9,996 nt of DNA, taken from assembly GCA_025356505.1 (NCBI GenBank), contig JANXSV010000015.1, forward strand, positions 1 through 9,996. Direction: 5' to 3'. Source of the DNA: Methylovirgula sp. (GTDB lineage Bacteria > Pseudomonadota > Alphaproteobacteria > Rhizobiales > Beijerinckiaceae). How positions within the stretch are numbered: position 1 is the stretch's first letter; the number at the start of each line of letters is the position of its first letter. Shown here piece after piece: positions 1 to 7,157 of this stretch. A program made the translations under genes and the position numbers. The notes below the pieces were generated by a model that was not told the origin of the DNA, searched no databases, and worked only from the letters and a program-made list of their open reading frames with translations.

Positions 1-1190
1 ACCAGCACGGCCATGTTTCCCGGGGCGTGTTCGTTCTTCCACATTTTGGTGTGCGCGAGCGGAATCTGCTCCCACGGGAACACCTCGGACATACACGGAT
101 CAACCCGCCGATCGATCACAAACCGATTGGCAGCCGCCGCCTGTTTGAGATGGGCAAAATGCGAGCCTTGAATGCGTTTTTGCCGCATCCAGACATATCT
201 GGCGTCAAAAGTGAGGTTAAAACCTGTGGTTCCGGCGCAAAAAACCACCATTCCGCCCCGTTTCACCACAAGACACGAAACCGGAAAAGTCTGCTCGCCC
301 GGATGTTCAAATACCGTATCGACATCTTTCTTGCCGGTTATATCCCAGATGGCCTTGCCGAACTTGCGCGCCTCGCGTGTCCATTCGGCATATTCGGGGG
401 TATTGACCGTGGGCATCTGCCCCCAACATTTGAAATCCTTGCGATTTATCACACCCTTAGCACCCAGCGACAGAACATACTCCCGCTTGGATTCGTCCGA
501 AATCACCCCGATAGCATTGCCGCCAGCAGCAGCCACAAGCTGGATCCCAAACACGCCAAGCCCGCCCGAAGCACCCCACACCAGCACATTGTCCGAAGGC
601 TTCAGCCGGTGTGGTTCATGTCCGAACAGCATCCGGTAGGCCGTTGCCAGCGTCAGCGTGTAACAGGCGCTCTCCTCCCAGGACAAATGCCGCGGCCGCT
701 CCATGAGTTGCCTGTCCTGCACCCGGCAGAACTGCGCAAAAGACCCGTCCGGCGTCTCATAGCCCCAGATGCGCTGTGAAGATGAAAACATCGGATCGCC
801 ACCGTTGCATTCCTCGTCATCACCATCATCTTGATTGCAGTGTACGACCACTTCATCGCCGATTTTCCAGCGAGTGACCTTGGAACCTACCTTCCAAACC
901 ACTCCGGAGGCGTCTGAGCCGGTAATATGAATTTTCTGGTTATGGGAATCAAGAACTGAGATAGGCTCGCCCAGAGCCGCCCAGACGCCATTGTAGTTGA
1001 CCCCGGCCGCCATCACCAACACCAATACATCGTGGCTGTCCAACTCCCATGTCGGAACCACTTCAAGCTGCATGGAGCTTTCCGGCGGTCCATGGCGCTC
1101 TTTGCGGATAACCCAGGCGTGCATGTTTTTCGGCACGTGACCCAGCGGCGGAATCTCACCTAAATCATAGAGATCTTTTAAATTATTCAT
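1..1190 (-). CDS. ccr: Crotonyl-CoA carboxylase/reductase, 3' end cut by window edge
   Basis: Ccr performs NADPH-dependent reductive carboxylation of crotonyl-CoA to (2S)-ethylmalonyl-CoA in the cytoplasm, the defining step of the ethylmalonyl-CoA pathway. I translated the minus strand from ATG 1190 by hand and found 396 codons without a stop, running off the left edge; Ccr proteins are about 430 residues, so roughly the last 30-40 are missing. The N-terminus (MNNLKDLYDLGEIPPLGHVP) is typical of Ccr. Residues 1-170 are the GroES-like part of an MDR reductase. The nucleotide-binding loop WGASGGLGVFG is at 205-215. Residues matching the CO2 pocket described for Ccr appear to be N67 (NYNGVW), Y144-E145 (WGYETPDG) and H344 (QGSHFA); this assignment is by analogy. 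A weak AGGG at 1199-1202 lies 8 nt before the ATG. The gene is divergent from ecm, which acts two steps later, so co-regulation from the shared 235-bp region is likely. No internal frameshift was found. Confidence 0.95.
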   Translation of the reverse strand, partial: MNNLKDLYDLGEIPPLGHVPKNMHAWVIRKERHGPPESSMQLEVVPTWELDSHDVLVLVMAAGVNYNGVWAALGEPISVLDSHNQKIHITGSDASGVVWKVGSKVTRWKIGDEVVVHCNQDDGDDEECNGGDPMFSSSQRIWGYETPDGSFAQFCRVQDRQLMERPRHLSWEESACYTLTLATAYRMLFGHEPHRLKPSDNVLVWGASGGLGVFGIQLVAAAGGNAIGVISDESKREYVLSLGAKGVINRKDFKCWGQMPTVNTPEYAEWTREARKFGKAIWDITGKKDVDTVFEHPGEQTFPVSCLVVKRGGMVVFCAGTTGFNLTFDARYVWMRQKRIQGSHFAHLKQAAAANRFVIDRRVDPCMSEVFPWEQIPLAHTKMWKNEHAPGNMAVL

Positions 1191-1425
1191 TGTCTCGACC
1201 CTAACGCACGGTTTGGTGAGCTTAGCAGAGGTCTTTTGCGTTGCACCATAGACTTTTGCTCTACTAGCAGAAATTGCGCTCCTATCAGCAAGCATTGTGT
1301 GCTCAAGCCGCGCTACAACTTAAGCCCTGCTAGCTTTTCACAAAAAGCGTCGCTAAGTTTGTGCTCTGCAACATGACCTTGCGCTCGATTTTGCGCATAA
1401 ACTTGCACTTGGGACGGTAGCCAAT
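1191..1425. promoter_or_regulatory. Divergent ccr/ecm control region with TTTTGC-type repeats
   Basis: This 235-bp non-coding gap must carry promoters for both ccr (leftward) and ecm (rightward). It is rich in short TTGC/GCAA words. Directly visible are: CTTTTGC at 1233-1239 and again at 1253-1259, exactly 20 bp apart; a perfect dyad GCTTTT-caca-AAAAGC at 1333-1348; another TTTTGC at 1389-1394; and TTGCGCTC at 1274-1281 and 1379-1386, 105 bp apart. These could be operator half-sites. As I recall, ScfR/RamB-family regulators of acyl-CoA metabolism bind TTTGCAAA-like sites, so one of these is a plausible binder, but no full TTTGCAAA is present. I could not place convincing -35/-10 boxes on either strand. 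No B12 box typical of a cobalamin riboswitch is seen ahead of the B12-dependent ecm. Confidence 0.5.
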
Positions 1426-3396
1426 ATGACACACGCGCGGGCAAAAGCCGATAAACCGTGGATTTTCCGCACCTATGCCGGGCATTCTACAGCCGCCGAG
1501 TCGAACAAATTATTTGCGGGTAATCTCGCCAAGGGTCAAACCGGGCTTTCGGTCGCTTTCGACCTGCCAACACAAACAGGTTATGACCCCGATCATGAGC
1601 TGGCGCGGGGCGAAGTCGGCAAAGTTGGCGTGCCCGTCTCTCATCTTGGCGACATGCGGGCCCTTTTCAAGGGTTTGCCCCTCGATACCATGAATACGTC
1701 AATGACGATCAATGCGACAGCGCCGTGGCTGTTGGCGCTTTACATCGCCGTAGCCGATGAGCAGGGAGCTCCCCGCTCCAAGCTGCAGGGCACCACGCAA
1801 AATGACATAATCAAGGAATATCTGTCGCGCGGCACCTATATTTTCTCGCCAAAACCCTCCATGCGTTTGATGCGCGACGTCATTCTTTTTACCTGCAAAG
1901 AGCTGCCGAAGTGGAATCCGACAAACATATGCTCTTACCATCTCCAAGAAGCTGGTGCCACGCCCGCGCAAGAGCTGGCTTTCGCGCTTGCAACTGCGAT
2001 GGCGGTTTTGGATGAAGTTAAGGCCTCAGGGGCCTTCGACCCGGCTGAATTCGGCGACATTACCGGTCGCATCTCGTTTTTTGTGAACGCTGGTATGCGA
2101 TTTGTCACAGAATTATGCAAAATGCGCGCGTTTACCGAGCTGTGGGATGAGATAACCTTTCTGCGCTACGGCGTATTAGATGAAAAAAATCGCCGTTTTC
2201 GCTATGGCGTCCAAGTAAATTCACTCGGCCTCACCGAAAATCAGCCGGAGAATAATGTCAGCCGAATACTGATCGAAATGCTGGCTGTTGTGCTCTCAAA
2301 AAACGCCCGTGCCCGCGCCGTTCAACTTCCGGCTTGGAACGAGGCTCTGGGCCTGCCTCGGCCTTTTGACCAGCAATGGTCGCTTCGAATGCAGCAGATT
2401 ATGGCATATGAGACAGACTTGCTTGAATATGGCGATATTTTCGACGGATCGACGCTTATCGCGAAAAAAGTGAGTGAGCTTAAGGCCGAAGTTCAAGCCG
2501 AGCTTGCCAAAATAGCTGCCATGGGCGGGGCGGTGGCCGCTGTAGAAACAGGGTATATGAAGTCGGAATTGGTCTTGTCGAACACCTCCCGGCTCGAAAA
2601 CATCGAACGGGGGGATCAGATTGTCGTCGGCGTCAACAGGTTTACCGAAGGCGAACCCTCCCCGCTTACCACTGGAGACAGTAATATTCTCGTCGTGCCA
2701 GCACATGTCGAGGCAGAACAAATAGCCAATCTCGCTGCTTGGCGCAGCGCACGTGATGAAAATGCCGTCAAAGCCGCGCTTGAAAACTTGCGGTTTGCCG
2801 CGCGGCGAGATCAAAATATTATGCCTCCCAGCATTGCTGCCGCGAAAGCCGGGGTGACCACGGGTGAATGGGCCGCTGCAATGCGCGAAATATGGGGCGA
2901 TTACCGCGCGCCCACGGGCGTCAGTGCGCACGCTCGCCAAGGTGAACACGGGCTCGACGCTGTTCGTGCCGAAGTCGAGCGCGTCTCACTGAGGCTTGGC
3001 CGCCGCATCAAATTTCTGATTGGCAAACCGGGTTTGGACGGCCATTCCAACGGAGCCGAGCAGGTGGCCGTGCGGGCGCGAGATGTTGGCATGGACGTGG
3101 TTTACGCGGGAATCCGGTTCACACCGGCGCAGTTGGTTGCCTCTGCAAAGGCCGAGAAGGCCCACTGTATCGGCCTTTCCATTTTATCGGGGTCGCACGT
3201 TGCGTTGGTGAGGGATATTTTGGCGCAGCTGAAGGCAGAAAACCTTCAAATTCATCTCATTCTGGGTGGAATCATCCCAAAAGACGATGCTGAAATGCTC
3301 CTCAAAGAGGGGGTGTCCGCGATTTATACCCCGAAAGACTTCGACATGAATAAGATCATGCTCGACGTCGTAGCTTTGGTAGACCCGTCCCTCTAA
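1426..3396 (+). CDS. ecm: Ethylmalonyl-CoA mutase (B12-dependent, MeaA/Ecm type)
   Basis: Ecm isomerises (2R)-ethylmalonyl-CoA to (2S)-methylsuccinyl-CoA using adenosylcobalamin in the ethylmalonyl-CoA pathway. The 656-residue product has the length and order of a single-chain mutase. A TIM-barrel catalytic domain (about 10-480) begins with RTYAGHSTAAESN, contains TMNTSMTINATAPW at 88-101 and HLQEAGATPAQE at 172-183. A C-terminal Rossmann-like cobalamin domain (about 525-656) carries the base-off motif D538-x-H540-x-x-G543 in GKPGLDGHSNG, with LSILSGSH at 584-591 and GG at 614-615. The HSNGAEQ continuation after the cobalamin-binding His fits Ecm/MeaA better than methylmalonyl-CoA mutase, whose motif is usually followed by a DRGAK-like stretch. 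The ATG is preceded by GGGACGG at 1411-1417, 8 nt away. It is divergent from ccr, and its TAA overlaps the livF stop on the other strand by 4 bp. The isomerase assignment rests on recognised family sequence. Confidence 0.94.
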   Translation: MTHARAKADKPWIFRTYAGHSTAAESNKLFAGNLAKGQTGLSVAFDLPTQTGYDPDHELARGEVGKVGVPVSHLGDMRALFKGLPLDTMNTSMTINATAPWLLALYIAVADEQGAPRSKLQGTTQNDIIKEYLSRGTYIFSPKPSMRLMRDVILFTCKELPKWNPTNICSYHLQEAGATPAQELAFALATAMAVLDEVKASGAFDPAEFGDITGRISFFVNAGMRFVTELCKMRAFTELWDEITFLRYGVLDEKNRRFRYGVQVNSLGLTENQPENNVSRILIEMLAVVLSKNARARAVQLPAWNEALGLPRPFDQQWSLRMQQIMAYETDLLEYGDIFDGSTLIAKKVSELKAEVQAELAKIAAMGGAVAAVETGYMKSELVLSNTSRLENIERGDQIVVGVNRFTEGEPSPLTTGDSNILVVPAHVEAEQIANLAAWRSARDENAVKAALENLRFAARRDQNIMPPSIAAAKAGVTTGEWAAAMREIWGDYRAPTGVSAHARQGEHGLDAVRAEVERVSLRLGRRIKFLIGKPGLDGHSNGAEQVAVRARDVGMDVVYAGIRFTPAQLVASAKAEKAHCIGLSILSGSHVALVRDILAQLKAENLQIHLILGGIIPKDDAEMLLKEGVSAIYTPKDFDMNKIMLDVVALVDPSL

Positions 3397-4115
3397 TGCG
3401 CTGAACCCAAATATGCTGCCCGTACAGCCGGATCAACCTTGAGCGAAGCCGCAGTTCCCGAAGCCGTCAGCCGACCGTTTTCCATAACATAGCCAAAATC
3501 AGCAACTTCAAGCGCAGCCGCGGCAAATTGCTCGACGAGAAGCATAGTCACTTTTTCTGATTTAAGGCGTGCGATCACCACGAACACCTCCTCAACCAAT
3601 TTCGGCGAGAGCCCCATAGAGGGTTCGTCGAGCAGCAAAACTTCAGGCTGAAGCATCAGAGCCCGCGCCATCGCCAGCATCTGCTGCTCCCCGCCCGAGA
3701 GAGTCCCTGCCAATTGGGCGCGACGCTCGGCCAACCGCGGAAATATTTCGAACATTTTGCTGATATCACCCTGCACGTCACCTTTAGGGCGCGCGCCGGT
3801 GAGGCGCGGAAAGGCACCAAGCAAAAGATTATCGAAAACCGACTGAGTTGGAAAAATCCGCCGCGCCTCAGGCGAGTGTGCCAAGCCCTTTCGCGCAATT
3901 GCGTGGGAAGGAAGGCCACCAATTTCCACCCCGCCCAAGGTGATTGAGCCGGATTCCGGCTTGATCATGCCCGAAAGTGCCCGCAAGGTCGTGGTTTTGC
4001 CTGCTCCATTGGACCCGATGAGGGTCACAAGCATGCCTGTTGGCACTTCCATGGACACACCATGCAAAACCTGCACTTTTCCATATCCGGCAAAGAGGTT
4101 TTCTATCTTAAGCAT
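3393..4115 (-). CDS. livF: HAAT-family ABC transporter ATP-binding protein (LivF type)
   Basis: One of two ATPase domains that power this branched-chain-amino-acid-type importer from the cytoplasmic face. The 240-residue product shows Walker A GSNGAGKT at 34-41, the LivF-style SPEARRIFP in the Q-loop region at 81-89, signature LSGGEQQ at 139-145 and Walker B VLLLDE at 159-164. The switch position reads MLLVEQ (Q196) instead of His, which I recall as normal for LivF and which separates it from LivG. I chose ATG 4115 over the in-frame ATG at 4148 because a strong GAGGAG (4122-4127) sits 6 nt before 4115 and because MLKIENL is the standard family N-terminus. The upstream gene's TGA (4126-4128) overlaps this ribosome site, so translation is probably coupled. 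This is the last gene of the transporter operon, ending in TAG tail to tail inside the ecm stop region. The substrate cannot be read from this subunit. Confidence 0.93.
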   Translation of the reverse strand: MLKIENLFAGYGKVQVLHGVSMEVPTGMLVTLIGSNGAGKTTTLRALSGMIKPESGSITLGGVEIGGLPSHAIARKGLAHSPEARRIFPTQSVFDNLLLGAFPRLTGARPKGDVQGDISKMFEIFPRLAERRAQLAGTLSGGEQQMLAMARALMLQPEVLLLDEPSMGLSPKLVEEVFVVIARLKSEKVTMLLVEQFAAAALEVADFGYVMENGRLTASGTAASLKVDPAVRAAYLGSAH

Positions 4116-4121
4116 GAAAAA

Positions 4122-4127
4122 CTCCTC
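4122..4127 (-). promoter_or_regulatory. Shine-Dalgarno GAGGAG of livF overlapping the previous stop
   Basis: GAGGAG lies 6 nt before ATG 4115 and shares bases with the TGA (4126-4128) of the LivM-LivG fusion. It settles the livF start, because the longer frame from 4148 would begin inside the preceding gene and have this site within its coding sequence. Confidence 0.85.
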
Positions 4128-6132
4128 AAACCGCTGCGGCGGCGGCACCGCCGAGATAGGCTTCGATCACGCGCGGATTTGCCTGCACCGATGCAGGCTT
4201 ACCTTCGGCTATTTTCTGACCAAAATCCAAAACAGTCACCGTGTCACAGATAGACATAACAACGTCCATATGATGCTCAATCAGAATGACGGTGATGCCA
4301 TGGTCGCGTATTTTGCGCACGATCTGCACGAGTTCTTTGATATCTGGCGCGGTTAAGCCAGCAGCTGGCTCATCGAGCAGCAAGAGTTTGGGATCAAGAG
4401 CAAGAGCACGACCAATTTCCAACAGTCGCTGCTTGCCATAGGGAAGATTGCGCGCTTCTTCATTTGCGAGTTCGGCCAAACCTACGAAGCTAAGAATGCT
4501 CGCAGCCCGTTGTCTCGCGCCTTGCTCGTTCGCGTTCGCCAAGGGCGTTTTTAGGGCAACTTGGAAAAAGCCCGCTTTATAGGTATGGTGCAGCCCCACG
4601 AGCACATTTTCAATGAGCGTAAGTTCACCGAAAAGTTGTACGTTCTGGAAGGTTCTGGCCACTCCGCGCGCTGCGATTTCAGGAGATTTCTTACCTGCAA
4701 GGTTTTCTCCCTGCAGAAGAACTTCACCGCCGGTCGGAACGTAAATTCCAGTCAGCACATTCATCATTGTGCTTTTGCCTGATCCGTTCGGCCCGATCAG
4801 GCCGTGGATTGTGCCCGCTTTAACATCAAGATCGACCTTATCGAGAGCTCGTAGTCCGCCAAATTGCATCAACGCTTGTTTGACATCCAAGAGAGTAGAT
4901 CCTGAAACGGCGCTGGACGTGGGTGCAACAAAGGCATCCCCCGCGCCGCCAGTTGCTTCGATACGTACATTCGTCCGCACCCACTCAGGTTTTACAGTGC
5001 TGATGGCCTTCTTCAGAGCCCCGACGATACCGTCCGGCAGATAATAAACCACAAACAGGATCATGACCCCGTAAATGGCAAGTTTGTAATCGGTTATGGT
5101 TGTCAGGCTAATTGAAAGGGCAAAAAGTGCGAGACAAAGCACGACGGGAATCGCTACACCGCGAACCGCAGAACGGTCACGTAGGAGCGACGCAGCACCC
5201 GAAACAAGCGCTATAACTGCTATAAGACCTGCAATGATTCTGAAAAGATTGATGTCTGCCAGAAGATTTGGGAGGTAGACCACGATTGCAGCACCAAGGA
5301 CGGGGCCTAGGCGGGATTTTCGTCCCCCCATGGTGACAGCCAGCAAAAACAGGATGGAAAGATCAAAGCCGAAGGTGTTCGGGGCAATATACTGTTCAGA
5401 GTAAGCGAATAATGCCCCAGCGAGCCCTGCAAATGCGGCGCTGGTCACAAACGCGACGACCTTATACTTATAAACTGAGACGCCCATGCAGTCTGAAGCA
5501 ATCGGGCTGTCCCGCAAGGCCTCAAAAGCGCGGCCGATGTGTGAGGCAACGAGCCGGTTGATCACAAGAATAGCGAGAAGCAAAATTCCGGTCGCAACAA
5601 AATAAAACTCTACCTCTTTCAGACGCAGAATAGGCATGTCGAACAAAGGTACAGTTCCGCGCAGATCAATAAAGAGCGGCTTCACCAATTTGATGCCCAA
5701 AGGGCCTTCGGTCAGGTTGAAATGGTCAAGCCACGGCCCGAGGTCTGTCATTTCGTTGATCAGGATCTGGACAATCGTTCCAAAAGCCAGAGTCACCATC
5801 GCGAGATAGGGTCCTGTCACCCTAAGGGCAGGCAACGCCAAAAGCAGGCCGAAAAGAGCGGCAATGACGGGGGCGAAAACCAACGATGGCCAAAAGCCGA
5901 TCCCCAACTTCATGGCCAATATTCCGGCGGTGTAGGCTCCAATGCCGAAAAGAGCCGAATGACCGATCGAAACTTCGCCTGTATATCCAAACACAACGTC
6001 AAGCCCGAGCGTGACAATCGAAAAAATTGCAATCGTCACAATGAGATGCATGTAGTAGGGGCTTTTGACGAAAAAAGGCAGCGCTACAAGCAGTGCAATT
6101 CCGATTATCGTGAGCAGTGTCTTGTTTGACAT
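4126..6132 (-). CDS. Fused ABC permease/ATP-binding protein (LivM-LivG fusion)
   Basis: A 668-residue protein joining an inner-membrane permease to a cytoplasmic ATPase that are separate genes in classical Liv systems. Residues 1-370 are LivM-like: several hydrophobic segments, the motif GYTGEVSIGHSALFGIGAYT (49-68), the coupling-type loop RAFEALRDSPIASDCMGVSV (201-220) and FGFDLSILFLLAVTMGG (254-270). A polar linker (about 371-410) leads to a LivG-like ATPase from about 413: Walker A GPNGSGKS 447-454, Q-loop ARTFQN with Q496, degenerate signature LPYGKQR 563-569, Walker B LLLLDE 583-588 and switch His620 in LIEHHM. The ATG follows GAAGG (6141-6145) by 8 nt, and only 3 nt separate it from the livH stop. 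The permease part carries an extra stretch (about 291-338) that classical LivM seems to lack. Fusions of this kind exist in other alphaproteobacteria, so I read it as a real gene rather than a lost stop. All five ATPase motifs are intact. Confidence 0.94.
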   Translation of the reverse strand: MSNKTLLTIIGIALLVALPFFVKSPYYMHLIVTIAIFSIVTLGLDVVFGYTGEVSIGHSALFGIGAYTAGILAMKLGIGFWPSLVFAPVIAALFGLLLALPALRVTGPYLAMVTLAFGTIVQILINEMTDLGPWLDHFNLTEGPLGIKLVKPLFIDLRGTVPLFDMPILRLKEVEFYFVATGILLLAILVINRLVASHIGRAFEALRDSPIASDCMGVSVYKYKVVAFVTSAAFAGLAGALFAYSEQYIAPNTFGFDLSILFLLAVTMGGRKSRLGPVLGAAIVVYLPNLLADINLFRIIAGLIAVIALVSGAASLLRDRSAVRGVAIPVVLCLALFALSISLTTITDYKLAIYGVMILFVVYYLPDGIVGALKKAISTVKPEWVRTNVRIEATGGAGDAFVAPTSSAVSGSTLLDVKQALMQFGGLRALDKVDLDVKAGTIHGLIGPNGSGKSTMMNVLTGIYVPTGGEVLLQGENLAGKKSPEIAARGVARTFQNVQLFGELTLIENVLVGLHHTYKAGFFQVALKTPLANANEQGARQRAASILSFVGLAELANEEARNLPYGKQRLLEIGRALALDPKLLLLDEPAAGLTAPDIKELVQIVRKIRDHGITVILIEHHMDVVMSICDTVTVLDFGQKIAEGKPASVQANPRVIEAYLGGAAAAAV

Positions 6133-6135
6133 GTG

Positions 6136-7035
6136 TCAGACCTTCTTGATCGTGGCTTTGCCAAACAAACCAGATGGCTTGAATGAGAGAACGAGCAGCA
6201 AAAGTACCAGTCCAGGCACATCCTTATAGCCGGTCGAGATAAAATAGCCGGTCATCGTTTCAGTGATACCCAAAATCAACCCGCCGACAATCACACCGAG
6301 GCCAGACGACAACCCGCCAATGATCGCTACTGCGAACGCCTTTAGACCCAGGACTGCTGCCGAACTCACACCGGCTGTTGTAATAGGCGCCACAAGCACT
6401 CCGGCAAAAGCGGCCGCCATCGATGACAATGCGTATGAAAAAGCAATTACCAGACCGGTGTTAATGCCCATAAGTCCAGCTGCATCACGATCGTTCGCTG
6501 TTGCAACAACGGCTTTGCCGAAAATCGAACGGCGGTTAAACAGTTCAACGGCAAGCATCATCGCCAACGCGCCAATCACAATGGCAATTTCCATCGGCTG
6601 AATGCGCACCGAGCCGAACGTCAAAGCAGCCTCTGGCAGTGGCGAGGGGAATTTCAGTGCGTCACGCCCCCAGATATTTTCGGCAAGATTTTTGAAGATA
6701 ATTCCAAGAGCGATCGTCGCCATAATCCATCCGGCTTCCGACTTGGTTTTGATGGCTTGCCGTACACCCAGACGCTCAACAACCGCGCCTTGTAGCATGC
6801 CGAAAATCAGGACGATTGGGATCATCAGCAGGTATGCAACGCCAACCCCGATCCCATGCGCTATCAGCCAGGTGGTGACACTCCAACCCGTAAGACCTCC
6901 GAGCGCCAGCGCTTCACCTTGACCAAAATTGAGGGTCTTTGAGGTCGCAAAAGTGAGCTGATAGCCAAAAGCGACCACTGCATAGATCATGCCTATGCTT
7001 ATGCCGCTGGCGATAAGTTGGGGTAAATATTGCAT
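6136..7035 (-). CDS. livH: HAAT-family ABC transporter permease (LivH type)
   Basis: Integral inner-membrane protein, 299 residues, that pairs with the LivM part of the neighbouring fusion to form the transport channel. The N-terminus MQYLPQLIASGISIGMIYAV is typical of LivH, as are LTFATSKTLNFGQGEALALG (27-46), the cytoplasmic coupling loop ATANDRDAAGLMGINTG (179-195) and the short C-terminal GLFGK after KPSG. Hydrophobic segments lie near 5-27, 40-60, 63-85, 103-118, 149-166, 193-218, 225-260 and 272-285. An ATG at 7131 gives 32 extra residues rich in Arg, ending just before MQYLP; I reject it because these do not look like LivH and run through the intergenic hairpin. The chosen ATG has only a weak CGAG ahead of it, so initiation may depend on coupling or be modest. 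The gene is 122 nt downstream of the binding-protein gene and 3 nt before the fusion gene. Confidence 0.92.
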   Translation of the reverse strand: MQYLPQLIASGISIGMIYAVVAFGYQLTFATSKTLNFGQGEALALGGLTGWSVTTWLIAHGIGVGVAYLLMIPIVLIFGMLQGAVVERLGVRQAIKTKSEAGWIMATIALGIIFKNLAENIWGRDALKFPSPLPEAALTFGSVRIQPMEIAIVIGALAMMLAVELFNRRSIFGKAVVATANDRDAAGLMGINTGLVIAFSYALSSMAAAFAGVLVAPITTAGVSSAAVLGLKAFAVAIIGGLSSGLGVIVGGLILGITETMTGYFISTGYKDVPGLVLLLLVLSFKPSGLFGKATIKKV

Positions 7036-7157
7036 TATGCACTCGATGTCTAAGTTTGGAGCGTGTCGTCGAAAGCGCTTGCATCTGACAATACGGCCAG
7101 CAGAGACAGCCGACCGCATCAGAATCCGCAAAGCCGCCCTTGGGGCAGCTTCCTGTG
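7036..7157 (-). other. Gap between binding-protein and livH genes
   Basis: This 122-nt untranslated spacer is the longest gap inside the transporter operon. It contains the GC-rich hairpin listed separately at 7133-7149 and otherwise nothing I can name. No clear promoter is visible, so the permease and ATPase genes are probably transcribed by read-through from the binding-protein promoter. Confidence 0.45.
7133..7149 (-). terminator. Weak hairpin after the binding-protein gene (attenuator or RNA-stabilising stem)
   Basis: On the minus-strand RNA, GCUGCCC pairs with GGGCGGC around a 3-nt CAA loop: seven pairs, one of them G-U. It starts 8 nt past the binding-protein stop (7158-7160) and is followed by only three U residues. 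That is too short for a strong intrinsic terminator, so partial termination or protection of the upstream mRNA from 3' decay fits better. Stems at this point are common in binding-protein-dependent operons, where the binding protein is needed in excess over the permease. The structure is seen; the function is inferred. Confidence 0.35.

Noticed and set aside
27..779. Long plus-strand open frame of 250 residues, with a second one at 172-639
   Set aside because: Both lie wholly antisense to ccr, whose minus-strand frame is unmistakable but has no stop inside the window. The products have no recognisable family features.
1191..1425. Cobalamin riboswitch ahead of the B12-dependent ecm
   Set aside because: No B12-box-like core or long structured leader is visible, and the region is short.
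5722..6129. Plus-strand frame of 135 residues opposite the LivM N-terminus
   Set aside because: Polar, low-complexity-like product typical of the antisense of a membrane-protein gene.
7036..7131. 32-residue N-terminal extension of LivH to an ATG at 7131
   Set aside because: The added residues are Arg-rich, unlike LivH N-termini, and the typical start MQYLPQL follows directly at 7035.
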